Source: JAJEEA01 sp965243615 (GTDB lineage Bacteria > Acidobacteriota > Vicinamibacteria > Vicinamibacterales > UBA8438). From it: a stretch of DNA of 64,000 nt. Position 1 is the first letter of the stretch. Every line of letters starts with the position of its first letter. This document shows positions 27,507 through 36,521 of this stretch, one piece after another. The notes beneath the pieces are model-generated. The model saw nothing but the letters and a program-made list of their open reading frames with translations. It ran no database searches and was not told the DNA's origin. Location: the NCBI GenBank assembly GCA_965243615.1, contig CBDEVO010000003.1:2480001-2544000 (forward strand), read 5' to 3'. A program made the translations under genes and the position numbers.

Positions 27507-30500
27507 ATGAGGACCCTTCGCTTCGCGGCGGCCGAGGCCTGGCACGAGTTCCGCGCCGGCTGCCGGGGGCCGCTCATCCCCATCGCGTTTCCGGGGCTGA
27601 TCGCCTACCTGATGCTGGTGCTGCTGAACGCGGACTACCTGCGCGACATGGGGGCGACCGACGTGCCGCGCAACAGCCCGCACCTGGTCTACCTGATGGT
27701 CGCCGGGCAGGCGGTCTGGCTGCTCTTCGTCTGGGCCTGGCTCTTCGGGCAGGTGGTGGCGCGCGACCGCACGGCCGGCCTGCACGAGGTAGTGCTGTCG
27801 GCGCCGGTCTCGCTGCCCGCCCTCCTCGCCGGCCGCTACCTCGGCGCGGTGGGCCTCGCCTGCGTGCTGTCCCTCGCGACGGGCATCGGGTTCCTGCTGG
27901 TGCCCCCCCTCGGCGCCCTCGGCGTGTTTCCGCCCGACACCGTCGGACCGCAGCCGCTCTTCGCCCTCGGCCACTCGTTGCTCGTCCTGACGCTGCCGTC
28001 GGCGGCGGGGCTCGGCGCCCTGTTCCTGTGCGCGGCGATCCGGACGCGCGGGGTGGCGGGGCCGTTCGCCTGCGCGGCGACGCTGATGCTCGTCTGGATG
28101 GTCGCCATGGTGGTGGTGCGCGGCGGCGACGCGAACCCCGCGCTCGCGTCGCTCCTCGACCCGTCGGCGTTCGCGGAGGCGGAGGAGCAGTCCAACCTGT
28201 GGACGCCGCGCGAGAAGGCGGTGGGCGTCCTGCAGATGACGCCGCCGCTGCTGGCCAACCGCCTCTTCTGGACGCTGCCGCCGCTGCTGCTGCTCGGCGT
28301 GGTGCTGCGCCGGGTGGAGCGCGAGCGGCTGACGCTGGAACGGGCGCCCGCCGTGCGGGGACCGGGTCGTGCCGGGGACGAAGCCCAGGCGGAACCGGCG
28401 GATGCCGGCGCCGCGCCGCTCGGCGCCCCGGTTCGGCCGTCGTGGCTCGGCGCCGCGTGGAGCGAGGCAACCTGGCACTTCGCCCTGTCGTTCCGCGGAT
28501 GGGCGACGCCGCTCGCGCTGCTGATCCTCGCCGCGATGGGGGTGGGGGGCTCGTTCGTCCACATCGTGCTGCACGCCGACGGCCCCCTGCTTCCCCGCCC
28601 CGGCCTCATCGAGCCGATGCTGGTCGAGTTCTTCTATCTCGTGATGGTGTTCATGGTGGCCGCGTTCGTCGGCGTCATGGCGCGCCGGGACGACCGCGCC
28701 GGCTACGACGAGATCGCCGACGCCACCCCCGCGCCCCTCGGCAGCCGGGTGGCGGGCCGCGCCCTCGCGGCTGCCGCCGTCACCGTCGTGTTCGCCCTGA
28801 CGCCGGTTCTCGCGGTGTGGATAGTGACGCTGCTGGCGGTCCCCGACGCCTTCAGCCTCGTCGACCCGTTCCTCTACTTCGGGCTCGTGCTCGCGCCGGC
28901 GCTACTGGAGCTGTGCGCGCTGGTGCTCCTGGCCCACGCGCTGATTCGCCACGCGGGGGCGGCGCACGCGGTCGGCATCATCTGCGCGTTCTTCATCGTG
29001 GTCAACCACGAGCTGGGCGTCACCAGCTACCCGCCGGCCGAGATCGGCGTGCCGCCGAGCATCACGCTGTCGGAGTTCTCCCGCTGGGCGCCGTGGCTCG
29101 ACTACGTGCTCACCGCCGACCTCTACAAGCTGGCCGTCGCCGCCGCGCTCGTCGCGCTGGCGTGGCTCGCCTGGCCCCGCGGCACCGCCCTCACCGTGCC
29201 CCTGCGCTGGCGGATCGGCGCGGGGAGGCTCGCCGGCGGCGCGGGCGCGCTGGCCGCGGGCGCCGTCGCCCTCGCCATCGGCCTTCACACCGTGCTCCAC
29301 GAGCAGCTCGTGGAGCTGGGCGGCTACGAGTCGGCCGCGGCGGAAACCGCGGACGACGCCGCGTGGGAGGCGCGCTGGTGGGCGGCGGCGGCGCCGTTCG
29401 CGATGACGGGCGGCGAGGCGGCCATCGAGATCGACCCGGCCTTGCGGCGCGCGACCGCGCGATGGCGGCTCGACGGCGTGCGTTCGAGCTCCGGGACCCT
29501 GCACGGCTCGCTTCCCCACGGCGCTGAGATCGCGCGCGCCGCCGTCGACGGACGCGAGGTGTCGGTGACGGTGGCGTTGGACCACTTCGCGCTGCCGCTC
29601 GACGCGTGCGGTTCCGCGGGGTCGGCCGAGACCGACGAAGAATCTGCCGCGCCCCGGCAGGAAGTGTCGGCGGAGGACTCGACCCCCACGCGTCGCGACG
29701 CATCTGCTCCGCGCGAGCAGGCAGCGTCGATGCCCGGGCGCGACGGGGCTGGATCCGAGGCGGAAGGCTGCACGGTGGTGTTGGAGGTCGTCGTCCACGG
29801 AGAAGGGTGGTCGGCCGAAGGCGAGACCCCCTGGCTGCATCCCTCAGGCGTATGGCTGCGCGCCGGCGACCTGCTGCCGGCCCTCGGCCACGATCCCGAC
29901 CGGCTGGTGCGCGCGCCCCGCGAACGCCGGGCCCACGGTCTCGGCGCGGCCCTCGGCGACGTCGCGGCCGGTGCGCTGGAGACCGCGGCTGGCGTGGCGC
30001 CAGCGGCCGACTGGCGCTGGACGGTGACCTTCGCCCGCGACAACGGCGACGGCGATGGCGACGGCCACGGCGGCGCCGGGGTTGCCACGGCCGGCCGCAC
30101 GAGCGGACCCTTGGACTTTGCCGTCGCGTGGTGGCCGGGCGCGCCGGTCGAGACGCGCCTCGGCGGCTTGGTTGCGCTGCACGGGTCGACCCGCGCGCGC
30201 GACGCGGCCGGCGTCCTCGACGACGTCACCGCGATGCGTGCCTGCGTCGCCGCGAGCCTCGGCCGCGCGCCGGCCGTCCGAACGGTCATGCAGGCCCCGC
30301 GCGAGCGCGGCGAGACCGCCCTCCACGGCGACCTGCTCTGGCTGCCGGAGCACGAGGGGTGGGACATCGCCGGCGAGGGCTTCGGTCGCTGGCAACGCCG
30401 CGCGACCATCGCGGCCGCGATGGCCGCGCGCGCGCTGGCGGACGGGGCCGATTTGCGGAAGGAGCCCGGAGAGGACTGGCTGCGGGTCGGCGTTCCCGGG

Positions 30501-31085
30501 TGGGTCGGCCTCGAGTGCGTCCGGCAGCAGGACGGGGTGGACGCGTGGCTGGCGCTGCAGGCGCGGGCCAGCGACCAGGTCGTCGAGGCCCTCGGCGCTC
30601 TCGACGCGCCCGCCGTCGGCGTCGCGGCGGCCGGCGACGCGCCGTGGGTGCAGGAGTACACGCCGCTGGCCACGGTCGGCTGGGTCGAGTCGGTGGGATT
30701 GGCCGACGCCGTTGGCGCGGTCGACGCGGTGGTCGCGGCGGTTCAGGCCGGCACCCCGCTGGCCGACGCCCTGGCCGGGGCGGTCGGGGCGGGCACGGCC
30801 GAGGTGCTGCTCGGGCCGCCGGCGTCGTCCGATGTCCTCGTCGCGCGCGCGGAGCGGGTCCTCGACATAGCCGGCCAGCGCTGGCTCTGGCGCGACGGCG
30901 GCTGGGAGCCGGTCTCGGCCGCCATCCACGTGACGCAGCGCTTCGACGACGGCGGCGGCGGCCGGCGGCGCATCGGCCCGGTGCCGACGACGGTCGACCC
31001 CGGCGCGCCGTTCACGCTGATCGACGCCTGGCCGTCGTTCGAGCGGTCGCCGAGCGACAATGTCTGGCGCGGGGAGAACGACTGA
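27507..31085 (+). CDS. ABC-2 permease fused to an M1-peptidase-like domain lacking the zinc motif
   Basis: About 1192 residues from the ATG at 27507 with GGGAGG 6 bases upstream. Residues about 15-280 and 310-600 hold two blocks of membrane helices, each an ABC-2 type permease half. The periplasmic C-terminus (about 600-1192) has the layout of the M1-aminopeptidase domain found in this permease family. Where family members have HExxH, the sequence near residue 965 reads RRATIAAAMAARAL, with no histidines, so the domain cannot bind zinc in the normal way. A low-complexity insert lies around residues 710-755. The ATPase is probably the gene at 22.5 kb. Substrate unknown. Confidence 0.85.
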   Translation: MRTLRFAAAEAWHEFRAGCRGPLIPIAFPGLIAYLMLVLLNADYLRDMGATDVPRNSPHLVYLMVAGQAVWLLFVWAWLFGQVVARDRTAGLHEVVLSAPVSLPALLAGRYLGAVGLACVLSLATGIGFLLVPPLGALGVFPPDTVGPQPLFALGHSLLVLTLPSAAGLGALFLCAAIRTRGVAGPFACAATLMLVWMVAMVVVRGGDANPALASLLDPSAFAEAEEQSNLWTPREKAVGVLQMTPPLLANRLFWTLPPLLLLGVVLRRVERERLTLERAPAVRGPGRAGDEAQAEPADAGAAPLGAPVRPSWLGAAWSEATWHFALSFRGWATPLALLILAAMGVGGSFVHIVLHADGPLLPRPGLIEPMLVEFFYLVMVFMVAAFVGVMARRDDRAGYDEIADATPAPLGSRVAGRALAAAAVTVVFALTPVLAVWIVTLLAVPDAFSLVDPFLYFGLVLAPALLELCALVLLAHALIRHAGAAHAVGIICAFFIVVNHELGVTSYPPAEIGVPPSITLSEFSRWAPWLDYVLTADLYKLAVAAALVALAWLAWPRGTALTVPLRWRIGAGRLAGGAGALAAGAVALAIGLHTVLHEQLVELGGYESAAAETADDAAWEARWWAAAAPFAMTGGEAAIEIDPALRRATARWRLDGVRSSSGTLHGSLPHGAEIARAAVDGREVSVTVALDHFALPLDACGSAGSAETDEESAAPRQEVSAEDSTPTRRDASAPREQAASMPGRDGAGSEAEGCTVVLEVVVHGEGWSAEGETPWLHPSGVWLRAGDLLPALGHDPDRLVRAPRERRAHGLGAALGDVAAGALETAAGVAPAADWRWTVTFARDNGDGDGDGHGGAGVATAGRTSGPLDFAVAWWPGAPVETRLGGLVALHGSTRARDAAGVLDDVTAMRACVAASLGRAPAVRTVMQAPRERGETALHGDLLWLPEHEGWDIAGEGFGRWQRRATIAAAMAARALADGADLRKEPGEDWLRVGVPGWVGLECVRQQDGVDAWLALQARASDQVVEALGALDAPAVGVAAAGDAPWVQEYTPLATVGWVESVGLADAVGAVDAVVAAVQAGTPLADALAGAVGAGTAEVLLGPPASSDVLVARAERVLDIAGQRWLWRDGGWEPVSAAIHVTQRFDDGGGGRRRIGPVPTTVDPGAPFTLIDAWPSFERSPSDNVWRGEND

Positions 31086-31272
31086 CCGCCGTGGCCTGCC
31101 CGCGCAGTCGCATCCGCACGGGCGCCCCGCCGCGGGCGACGCCGGCTGCCCGGTCTCCCCGCCGCCTCAACCGGGCCTGGCGGGCGGCGGGGCAAGGGAG
31201 ACGAGCCGGACCACGGGCGCTCGCCGCCTGATCCGGCGCCCCCCTGCTCTCGGACGACGGGAAGACAGAGCC

Positions 31273-34200
31273 ATGAACAACGGTGGCATCGCCTGGTTCG
31301 CCCGCAATCCGGTGGCCGCGAACCTGATGATGGTCTTCATCATCCTGAGCGGCCTCATCGCCACCACCACCGTCAAGGAAGAGGTGATGCCCGAGCTCGA
31401 GCTCGACTGGATCGGCATCACCGTTCCCTATCTCGGCGCCGCCCCGGAGGAGGTCGAGGAAGGGGTGATCATCCGCATCGAGGAGGCCATTCAGGGCATC
31501 GACGGCATCAAGGACATCCAGTCGACCGCGTCCGAGGGCAGCGCCTCGGTCATGGTCGAGCTGGAGCTCGGGGCCGACCCCCGCCGGGTCGTGGACGAGG
31601 TCAAGAACCAGGTCGACGCCATCACGACGTTCCCGATCGAGACCGAGGAGCCCATCATCCGGGAGATGATCATCCAGAGCCGGGTCACCGACATCGCCAT
31701 CTCCGGGCCCACCGACGTCTTCACGCTGAAGGCGATCGCCGAGCAGGTGCGCGACGAGCTGACCGTCCTGCCCGAGATCACCCAGGTCGAGATTGTCAGC
31801 GCCCCGCCCTACGAGATCTCCATCGAGGTCTCGGAGACGGCGCTGCGGCGGCACGGCATGACCTTCGACGAGGTCGCCGACGCGGTGCGCCGCTCGTCGC
31901 TCGACCTCCCCGGCGGGTCGGTCCGCACCGACGGCGGCGAGATCCTGCTGCGCACCATCGGCCAGGCCTACCGCGGCTCGGAGTACGAGGACCTCGTGCT
32001 CTGGACGCGGCCGGACGGCAGCCGGCTGCGGCTGGGCGACGTGGCGAACGTCGTGGACGGCTTCGCGGAGACCGATCAGGAGGCCCGGTTCGACTACGAG
32101 CCGACGGTGCTGGTGACGGTGATCCGCACCGGCGAGCAGAGCTCCCTCAAGATCTCGGCCGCGGTCGAGAGCTACGTGGAGGGCACGCGGCCCACGCTGC
32201 CGGAAGGCGTCTCGATGACGGTCTGGCTCGACGAGGCCACCGTGCTGACCGACCGCCTGAGCCTGATGCTGCGCACCGGCGCCAGCGGGTTCGTGCTCGT
32301 CTTCATCGTGCTGACCCTGTTCCTGGAGCTGCGGCTCGCGTTCTGGGTCAGCCTCGGCATCCCCATCTCGTTCCTCGGGGCGATCGCGCTGATGCCGGGG
32401 CTCGACGTCTCGGCCAACGTCATCTCGCTGTTCGCGTTCACCGTGGTCCTCGGCATCGTGGTCGACGACGCGATCATCGTCGGCGAGAACATCCACCGCC
32501 ACCAGGAGGAGCACGGCGAGGGGCTTCGGGGCAGCATCGAGGGCGCGCGGGAGATCGCCAAGCCGGTGATCTTCGCGGTGCTCACGACGGTGGCCGCGTT
32601 CATGCCGATGCTGTTCGTGCCCGGCATGATGGGCAAGGTCTTCCGGGTCATCCCCTTCGTCGTCATCCCCTGCCTGCTCTTCTCGCTGGTCGAGTCGCTC
32701 GCCATCCTGCCCGCCCACCTGTCGCACATCCCCCGGCGCGGCCGGCCCGGCCCCTGGCGCCGCTTCCAGGGCCTGTTCTCGGGCGCGCTGAAGGCGTTCG
32801 TCAGGAGAATCTACACGCCGGCGCTCGAGGTCGCGCTCGAGTGGCGGTACGCGACGGCGGCGCTCGGCCTCTCCACCCTCATCGTGACCGGCGGCCTCGT
32901 GCTCGGGGGGCGCCTCAACTTCCAGTTCTTCCCGTCCATCGAGGCCGACTTCATGTACGCGTCGGTGACGATGCCGCAGGGCACCCCCGTCGCGACGACG
33001 TCGCGGGCCATCACGAGGCTCGAGGAGGGCGCGGCCCGGTTGCGGGCCCGGCTGCAGGAGAAGACGGGCGTCGACTACTTCCGCCACGTGTCGGCCACGA
33101 TCGGCGACCAGCCGATGCTCGGGGCCGGCGACGTGCCGTCGGGCCCGACCGGGAGCGTGGCCGGCTCCAACGTGGGCGAGGTGACGATCGAGCTCCTGCC
33201 GGCGGAGGCGCGCGACCTGACGAGCGAGCAGCTCGGCAACCGGTGGAGGGAGGTCACGGGCCCGATTCCGGAGGCGGTCGAGGTCAACTTCTCGATGTCG
33301 ATCATGGACCCCGGCGACGACGTCGACGTGCAGCTCTCGGGGGCCGACCTCGACGGGCTGCGGGCGGCCGCCGACGCCGTCAAGGTGCGCCTGACCGAGT
33401 ACGCCGGCCTCTACGACATCTCGGACTCGTTCCGCGCCGGCAAGCAGGAGATGCAGCTCGGCATCAGGCCCGCGGCGGAGACCCTCGGGCTGACCCTGCA
33501 GGACCTCGGCCGCCAGGTGCGGCAGGCGTTCTACGGCGAGGAGGCCCAGCGCATACAGCGCGGGCGCGACGACATCCGCGTGATGGTGCGCTACCCCGAG
33601 GACGACCGCCGGTCGCTCGGCACCCTGGAGGACATGCGCATCCGCACCCCGAACGGCGGCGAGGTGCCGTTCGGCCAGGTCGCGGTGGTCGAGCCGGGGC
33701 GCGGGTTCGCGTCCATCAAGCGGGTGAACCGCAACCGGGCCGTCAACGTGACCGCCGCCGTCGACCCCACGATCACGTCGGCCGCCGCCGTCATCACGGA
33801 CCTCGAGAGCCGCATCCTCCCGGAGGTGCTCGCCGGCCACCCCGGGGTGTTCTACACGTTCGAGGGCGCCCAGGCCGAGGAGGCGGAGACCGTCGGCGGC
33901 CTGCAGCAGGGGTTCCTCCTCGCCGTGCTGATGATCTTCGCCCTCCTCGCGATCCCCCTGCGCTCGTACGTGCAGCCCCTGATCATCATGGCCGCCATCC
34001 CCTTCGGCCTCGTGGGGGCCATCTGGGGGCACGTCGTGATGGGCCTCGACGTCACGATGATGTCGATGTTCGGCCTCGTCGCCCTGACCGGCGTCGTCGT
34101 CAACGACAGCCTCGTGATGGTCGACTTCATCAACCGCGCCCGGAAGGTCCACGCCGATGTCGGGGCCGAGGTGCGCCAGGCCGGCGGGCAGCCGCGGGAC

Positions 34201-34551
34201 CGCCACGCCTTCGAGTCGGCCGGGCTTCAGCTCGCCATCCGCGAGGCGGGCGGCAACCGGTTCCGGCCGATCCTGCTCACGTCGCTGACGACGTTCTTCG
34301 GCCTCGCGCCGCTGATGCTCGATCGCAGCATGCAGGCGGCGTTCCTCGTGCCGATGGCGGTGTCGCTGGCCTTCGGCGTGCTCTTCGCCACCTTCATCAC
34401 GCTGATCCTCGTGCCGGTCTCGTACCTGATTCTCGACGACGTGCAGCGGACGCTGCGGCGGCTGTTCGGGTCGGGGGAGCCGGGCGGGCGGCCGGAGGCG
34501 ACCGCCGCGGGCGCGCCGGCCGTCGTGACGACCACGCCCGCCGCGTCCTGA
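31273..34551 (+). CDS. RND-family efflux transporter (AcrB/HAE1 type)
   Basis: About 1092 residues starting MNNGGIAWFARNPVAANLMM, the usual first helix of RND pumps. The two halves each carry a large periplasmic loop. The core helices show VVLGIVVDDAIIVGENIHRH, the conserved double aspartate of proton translocation in helix 4, and later LTGVVVNDSLVMVDFINRA. Both are standard for AcrB-like inner-membrane pumps. The length is slightly above the usual 1020-1050 because of a hydrophilic tail. No membrane-fusion protein or TolC-like gene lies beside it, so it must use partners from elsewhere. There is no strong ribosome-binding site; 188 bases separate it from the ABC permease gene. Confidence 0.93.
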   Translation: MNNGGIAWFARNPVAANLMMVFIILSGLIATTTVKEEVMPELELDWIGITVPYLGAAPEEVEEGVIIRIEEAIQGIDGIKDIQSTASEGSASVMVELELGADPRRVVDEVKNQVDAITTFPIETEEPIIREMIIQSRVTDIAISGPTDVFTLKAIAEQVRDELTVLPEITQVEIVSAPPYEISIEVSETALRRHGMTFDEVADAVRRSSLDLPGGSVRTDGGEILLRTIGQAYRGSEYEDLVLWTRPDGSRLRLGDVANVVDGFAETDQEARFDYEPTVLVTVIRTGEQSSLKISAAVESYVEGTRPTLPEGVSMTVWLDEATVLTDRLSLMLRTGASGFVLVFIVLTLFLELRLAFWVSLGIPISFLGAIALMPGLDVSANVISLFAFTVVLGIVVDDAIIVGENIHRHQEEHGEGLRGSIEGAREIAKPVIFAVLTTVAAFMPMLFVPGMMGKVFRVIPFVVIPCLLFSLVESLAILPAHLSHIPRRGRPGPWRRFQGLFSGALKAFVRRIYTPALEVALEWRYATAALGLSTLIVTGGLVLGGRLNFQFFPSIEADFMYASVTMPQGTPVATTSRAITRLEEGAARLRARLQEKTGVDYFRHVSATIGDQPMLGAGDVPSGPTGSVAGSNVGEVTIELLPAEARDLTSEQLGNRWREVTGPIPEAVEVNFSMSIMDPGDDVDVQLSGADLDGLRAAADAVKVRLTEYAGLYDISDSFRAGKQEMQLGIRPAAETLGLTLQDLGRQVRQAFYGEEAQRIQRGRDDIRVMVRYPEDDRRSLGTLEDMRIRTPNGGEVPFGQVAVVEPGRGFASIKRVNRNRAVNVTAAVDPTITSAAAVITDLESRILPEVLAGHPGVFYTFEGAQAEEAETVGGLQQGFLLAVLMIFALLAIPLRSYVQPLIIMAAIPFGLVGAIWGHVVMGLDVTMMSMFGLVALTGVVVNDSLVMVDFINRARKVHADVGAEVRQAGGQPRDRHAFESAGLQLAIREAGGNRFRPILLTSLTTFFGLAPLMLDRSMQAAFLVPMAVSLAFGVLFATFITLILVPVSYLILDDVQRTLRRLFGSGEPGGRPEATAAGAPAVVTTTPAAS

Positions 34552-34798
34552 TCGCCCGCAGTGTCCGTCGTGGGGTATCGGTACCCCGACTTCGCGTCCG
34601 GAATGCTGATGGAGAGATGATCCAACGCTGGGCGGCGCGAGCGCTCCTGGGCGCCGAACAGCGCTTCCGCCGTGTCCGGGGTCATGCGGATAGGCGCCAC
34701 CCCAGCAGGGTCGCCCCGGCCGTCAGTGCCGGCAGGTCGAACCAGAACACGCCGACTATCTCGCGCATTGGGCTCGGGGCGGCTATCACCGGTCCACG

Positions 34799-34996
34799 CC
34801 CAGGGCCCCTTCCGCAACTGGCTCGTCGAGCTCGGGTCGTGGAGCTGGTGGAACTACGACGGGAATCGCACCAACAGTGGGGCATCGTCAGAACCAGCTT
34901 CCAGCTCCGGAACTCCTGGTCCGGATACGACGGCATGGAACAAGAGATGGAAGCTTGGTCGGGCGACCTGCTGCGTGGTGCGCCGTCCGCGGGCGC
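34799..34996 (+). pseudogene. remnant of a DUF5916-type outer-membrane protein
   Basis: Two plus-strand frames together read GPFRNWLVELGSWSWWNYDG then NRTNSG, and after a shift GIVRTSFQLRNSWSGYDGME followed by SGDLLRG. This order (W-N-x-DGxRTN, then a beta-strand ending in N-x-W, then LRGGP) is the pattern of the barrel of DUF5916 proteins. Only about 65 residues remain and they are frameshifted. The 250 bases between it and the RND stop hold no gene I can support. Confidence 0.45.
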
Positions 34997-34998
34997 GG

Positions 34999-35913
34999 CT
35001 ATCGCTCGGCCGCCTGCAACAGCACCCACTCGGACAGGCGTTCGTCCGGCAGCAGGGCCTGACCGGCCATGCGGTACGGCAACCCCTCGAGCCGCCGCCG
35101 GATGCCGGTCTCGATGCCGCCGTAGGACAGGAGCAGGGGCACGATCAGCACGGACTTGCCCTCGCCGACGGCGCCCTCGACCACCGCGCGCAGCTCCTCG
35201 GTCGCCTGGTCGCGGACCGGTTCCGACGCGTCGTCGCGCACCGTCAGGTGCTCGATGCGGCTGAAGCTCGTGCGAGGGCGCATCGTCTCGACGAGGACGG
35301 CCATGTTCCCGAGCCAGAGCTCGTTGTCTTCCTCCGAGCTCGGACCGTGCGCCACGACCACGACGACCTCCTCTTCCGGGGCCTCGCTGACGTCCAAGGC
35401 GCGAGAGAGCAGGATCTCGGCGACCAGGGCGTGGGCGTCGAGCGCCCCCCCCATCGTGATGGGAATCGTGGTCTCGACCGGCGTGGTCCAGTCGAAGCCC
35501 GGGTCGTCTTCGGCCTCTTCCTCGGAACCGCGCCGGGCGGCCATCCGGGCGGCCATGTTGCCGAACGCCTCCATCTGCGGCGGCGCCTCGTCGCGGGTGC
35601 CGAGCAGATACTCGGTGGCGCGCATGACGCTGCTGTGCGACGAGATGAACAGCGGGACCGCGATTACGCTCGTGACCTCCCGTTCCGCCAGACGGTCCAG
35701 CGCGTCCACGATCGTCCGCTTGCTGGCCATGCCGAATGCCACCTCGATCGGCACGCTCGCGTCGACCCGGGAGGCGAGAGCGAGGACCTCCTGGTTCCAG
35801 TCGGCGCGGCCGCCGTGGGCCAGCAGCAGGATGCCCTGGGCGGCCACGACGCCGGGTGCCAGCAGCACGAGCGCCAAGGTCGGCAGCAATCGCGTCCAAG
35901 CTCTCTTCGACAT
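34999..35913 (-). CDS. secreted CbiX/SirB-like chelatase-fold protein, two domains
   Basis: 304 residues starting at the ATG at 35913. The signal peptide is LLPTLALVLLAPGVVAAQ. Two CbiX-type halves follow: residues about 27-130 (ILLLAHGGRADWNQEV, FISSHSSVM) and about 180-300 (VVVVAHGPSSEEDNELW, VLIVPLLLSYGGIETGIRR). The histidine of each AHG motif corresponds to the metal-binding histidine of sirohydrochlorin cobaltochelatase and ferrochelatase. Those enzymes are cytosolic, so export is unusual. A minus-strand promoter with a perfect 9-1-9 Fur-like palindrome lies 130 bases upstream, pointing to iron control. It may bind or load a metal or tetrapyrrole in the periplasm; that is inference. Confidence 0.82.
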   Translation of the reverse strand: MSKRAWTRLLPTLALVLLAPGVVAAQGILLLAHGGRADWNQEVLALASRVDASVPIEVAFGMASKRTIVDALDRLAEREVTSVIAVPLFISSHSSVMRATEYLLGTRDEAPPQMEAFGNMAARMAARRGSEEEAEDDPGFDWTTPVETTIPITMGGALDAHALVAEILLSRALDVSEAPEEEVVVVVAHGPSSEEDNELWLGNMAVLVETMRPRTSFSRIEHLTVRDDASEPVRDQATEELRAVVEGAVGEGKSVLIVPLLLSYGGIETGIRRRLEGLPYRMAGQALLPDERLSEWVLLQAAER

Positions 35914-36044
35914 GTCTCTTCCTCACCCGTTTCGCCTCGCGGACGCGTCGCCGCGCCGCCCGCGCGAAGGCCTCGCGCCATGTGCGGTTGCCATGCCCGG
36001 CGCTGTTCGTCCCGCTGGCCGGCGGTCCGGCCTTGGTGTCATAT

Positions 36045-36103
36045 ACTGAGACTGAGTCTCAGTGTCAGGGGCTCACTGTATACCGGAGCTGGCTGCGGAT
36101 CAA
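36045..36103 (-). promoter_or_regulatory. promoter with perfect Fur-like operator for the CbiX-like gene
   Basis: Read on the minus strand: TTGATC (36103-36098), a 17-base spacer and TACAGT (36080-36075). The operator follows 11 bases later at 36063-36045: ACTGAGACT-G-AGTCTCAGT, a perfect 9-1-9 palindrome and the best copy in the window. Confidence 0.68.
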
Positions 36104-36213
36104 GCACACGGATCGGTCAAGACGGATCGTCGTGGGTGGTTGAACATCAAGGCGTCCTTTCGCTTGCGCGCGCTGACGTTCACTGCCTACACTGGTGGGC
36201 AGGACGAGCGTCG

Positions 36214-36327
36214 TCACGCGTGCTCGGTGTGGCTGGCTCCTCTCTTTGGAACCAGGCGCTCGACCATGGCCCGCCGGGTGCTGCCACACCCGGCGGGCCG
36301 CTTTGCTGTCATTGGCATCATGCTCAT
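36214..36327 (-). CDS. possible 37-residue leader peptide
   Basis: On the minus strand, just after the operator at 36359-36345, an ATG at 36327 opens a 37-codon frame that begins MSMMPMTAKRPAGCGSTRRA and ends ASHTEHA. Its middle, GCGSTRRA, is encoded by the hairpin and is nearly repeated as GCGNTRRA by the similar hairpin before the porin gene. No good ribosome-binding site is visible. The shared peptide may simply follow from the shared hairpin, so this is listed with low confidence. Confidence 0.25.
   Translation of the reverse strand: MSMMPMTAKRPAGCGSTRRAMVERLVPKRGASHTEHA
36268..36299 (-). repeat. 13-bp GC-rich hairpin downstream of a Fur-like operator (copy 1)
   Basis: GGCCCGCCGGGTG and CACCCGGCGGGCC pair perfectly around a 6-base loop (TGGCAG on the minus strand). 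It begins about 45 bases downstream of the operator on the minus strand. A near-identical hairpin lies at 37147-37177 at the same distance from its own operator. No T-run follows in the direction of transcription, so it is not a standard terminator. Confidence 0.6.
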
Positions 36328-36344
36328 GGCAGACGTGCTGAAAC

Positions 36345-36400
36345 TGAGACTCAGTCTCAATCGGCGCGGATTCTATACCCTTCGGAATCCCAGGGTTCAA
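36345..36400 (-). promoter_or_regulatory. minus-strand promoter with Fur-like operator driving a leader element
   Basis: Minus strand: TTGAAC (36400-36395), 17-base spacer, TATAGA (36377-36372), then the perfect 7-1-7 palindrome TGAGACT-G-AGTCTCA (36359-36345) 12 bases later. Transcription would pass the hairpin at 36299-36268 and continue towards the CbiX-like gene, which has its own promoter 250 bases further on. Confidence 0.62.
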
Positions 36401-36445
36401 GCCGCCGCCCCAGGGTGGCAGGTGCCCTTGAGAATCGCCCTTGGC

Positions 36446-36505
36446 TTGACGTCGGAGCGGGGTCGCCCGTATAGTCTCACGGCTGGTTTTTGAGACTCAT
36501 TCTCA
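36446..36505 (+). promoter_or_regulatory. promoter with Fur-like operator for the small membrane-protein gene
   Basis: TTGACG (36446-36451), 18-base spacer, TATAGT (36470-36475), then TGAGACT-C-ATTCTCA at 36491-36505 with one mismatched pair. The ATG of the next gene is 17 bases beyond. The right half-site ATTCTCA is closer to classical Fur boxes than the other copies. Confidence 0.68.
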
Positions 36506-36521
36506 TTAGCGAACGGTGGAC

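Noticed and set aside
32841..35264. An 807-residue plus-strand frame across the RND gene end and beyond
   Set aside because: Its first part is the RND gene read in another frame; only the short DUF5916-like piece near 34.9 kb is meaningful.
36062..36493. A 143-codon plus-strand frame between the CbiX-like and DUF6787-like genes
   Set aside because: It spans two operators, two promoters and a hairpin, and the translation has no protein character.
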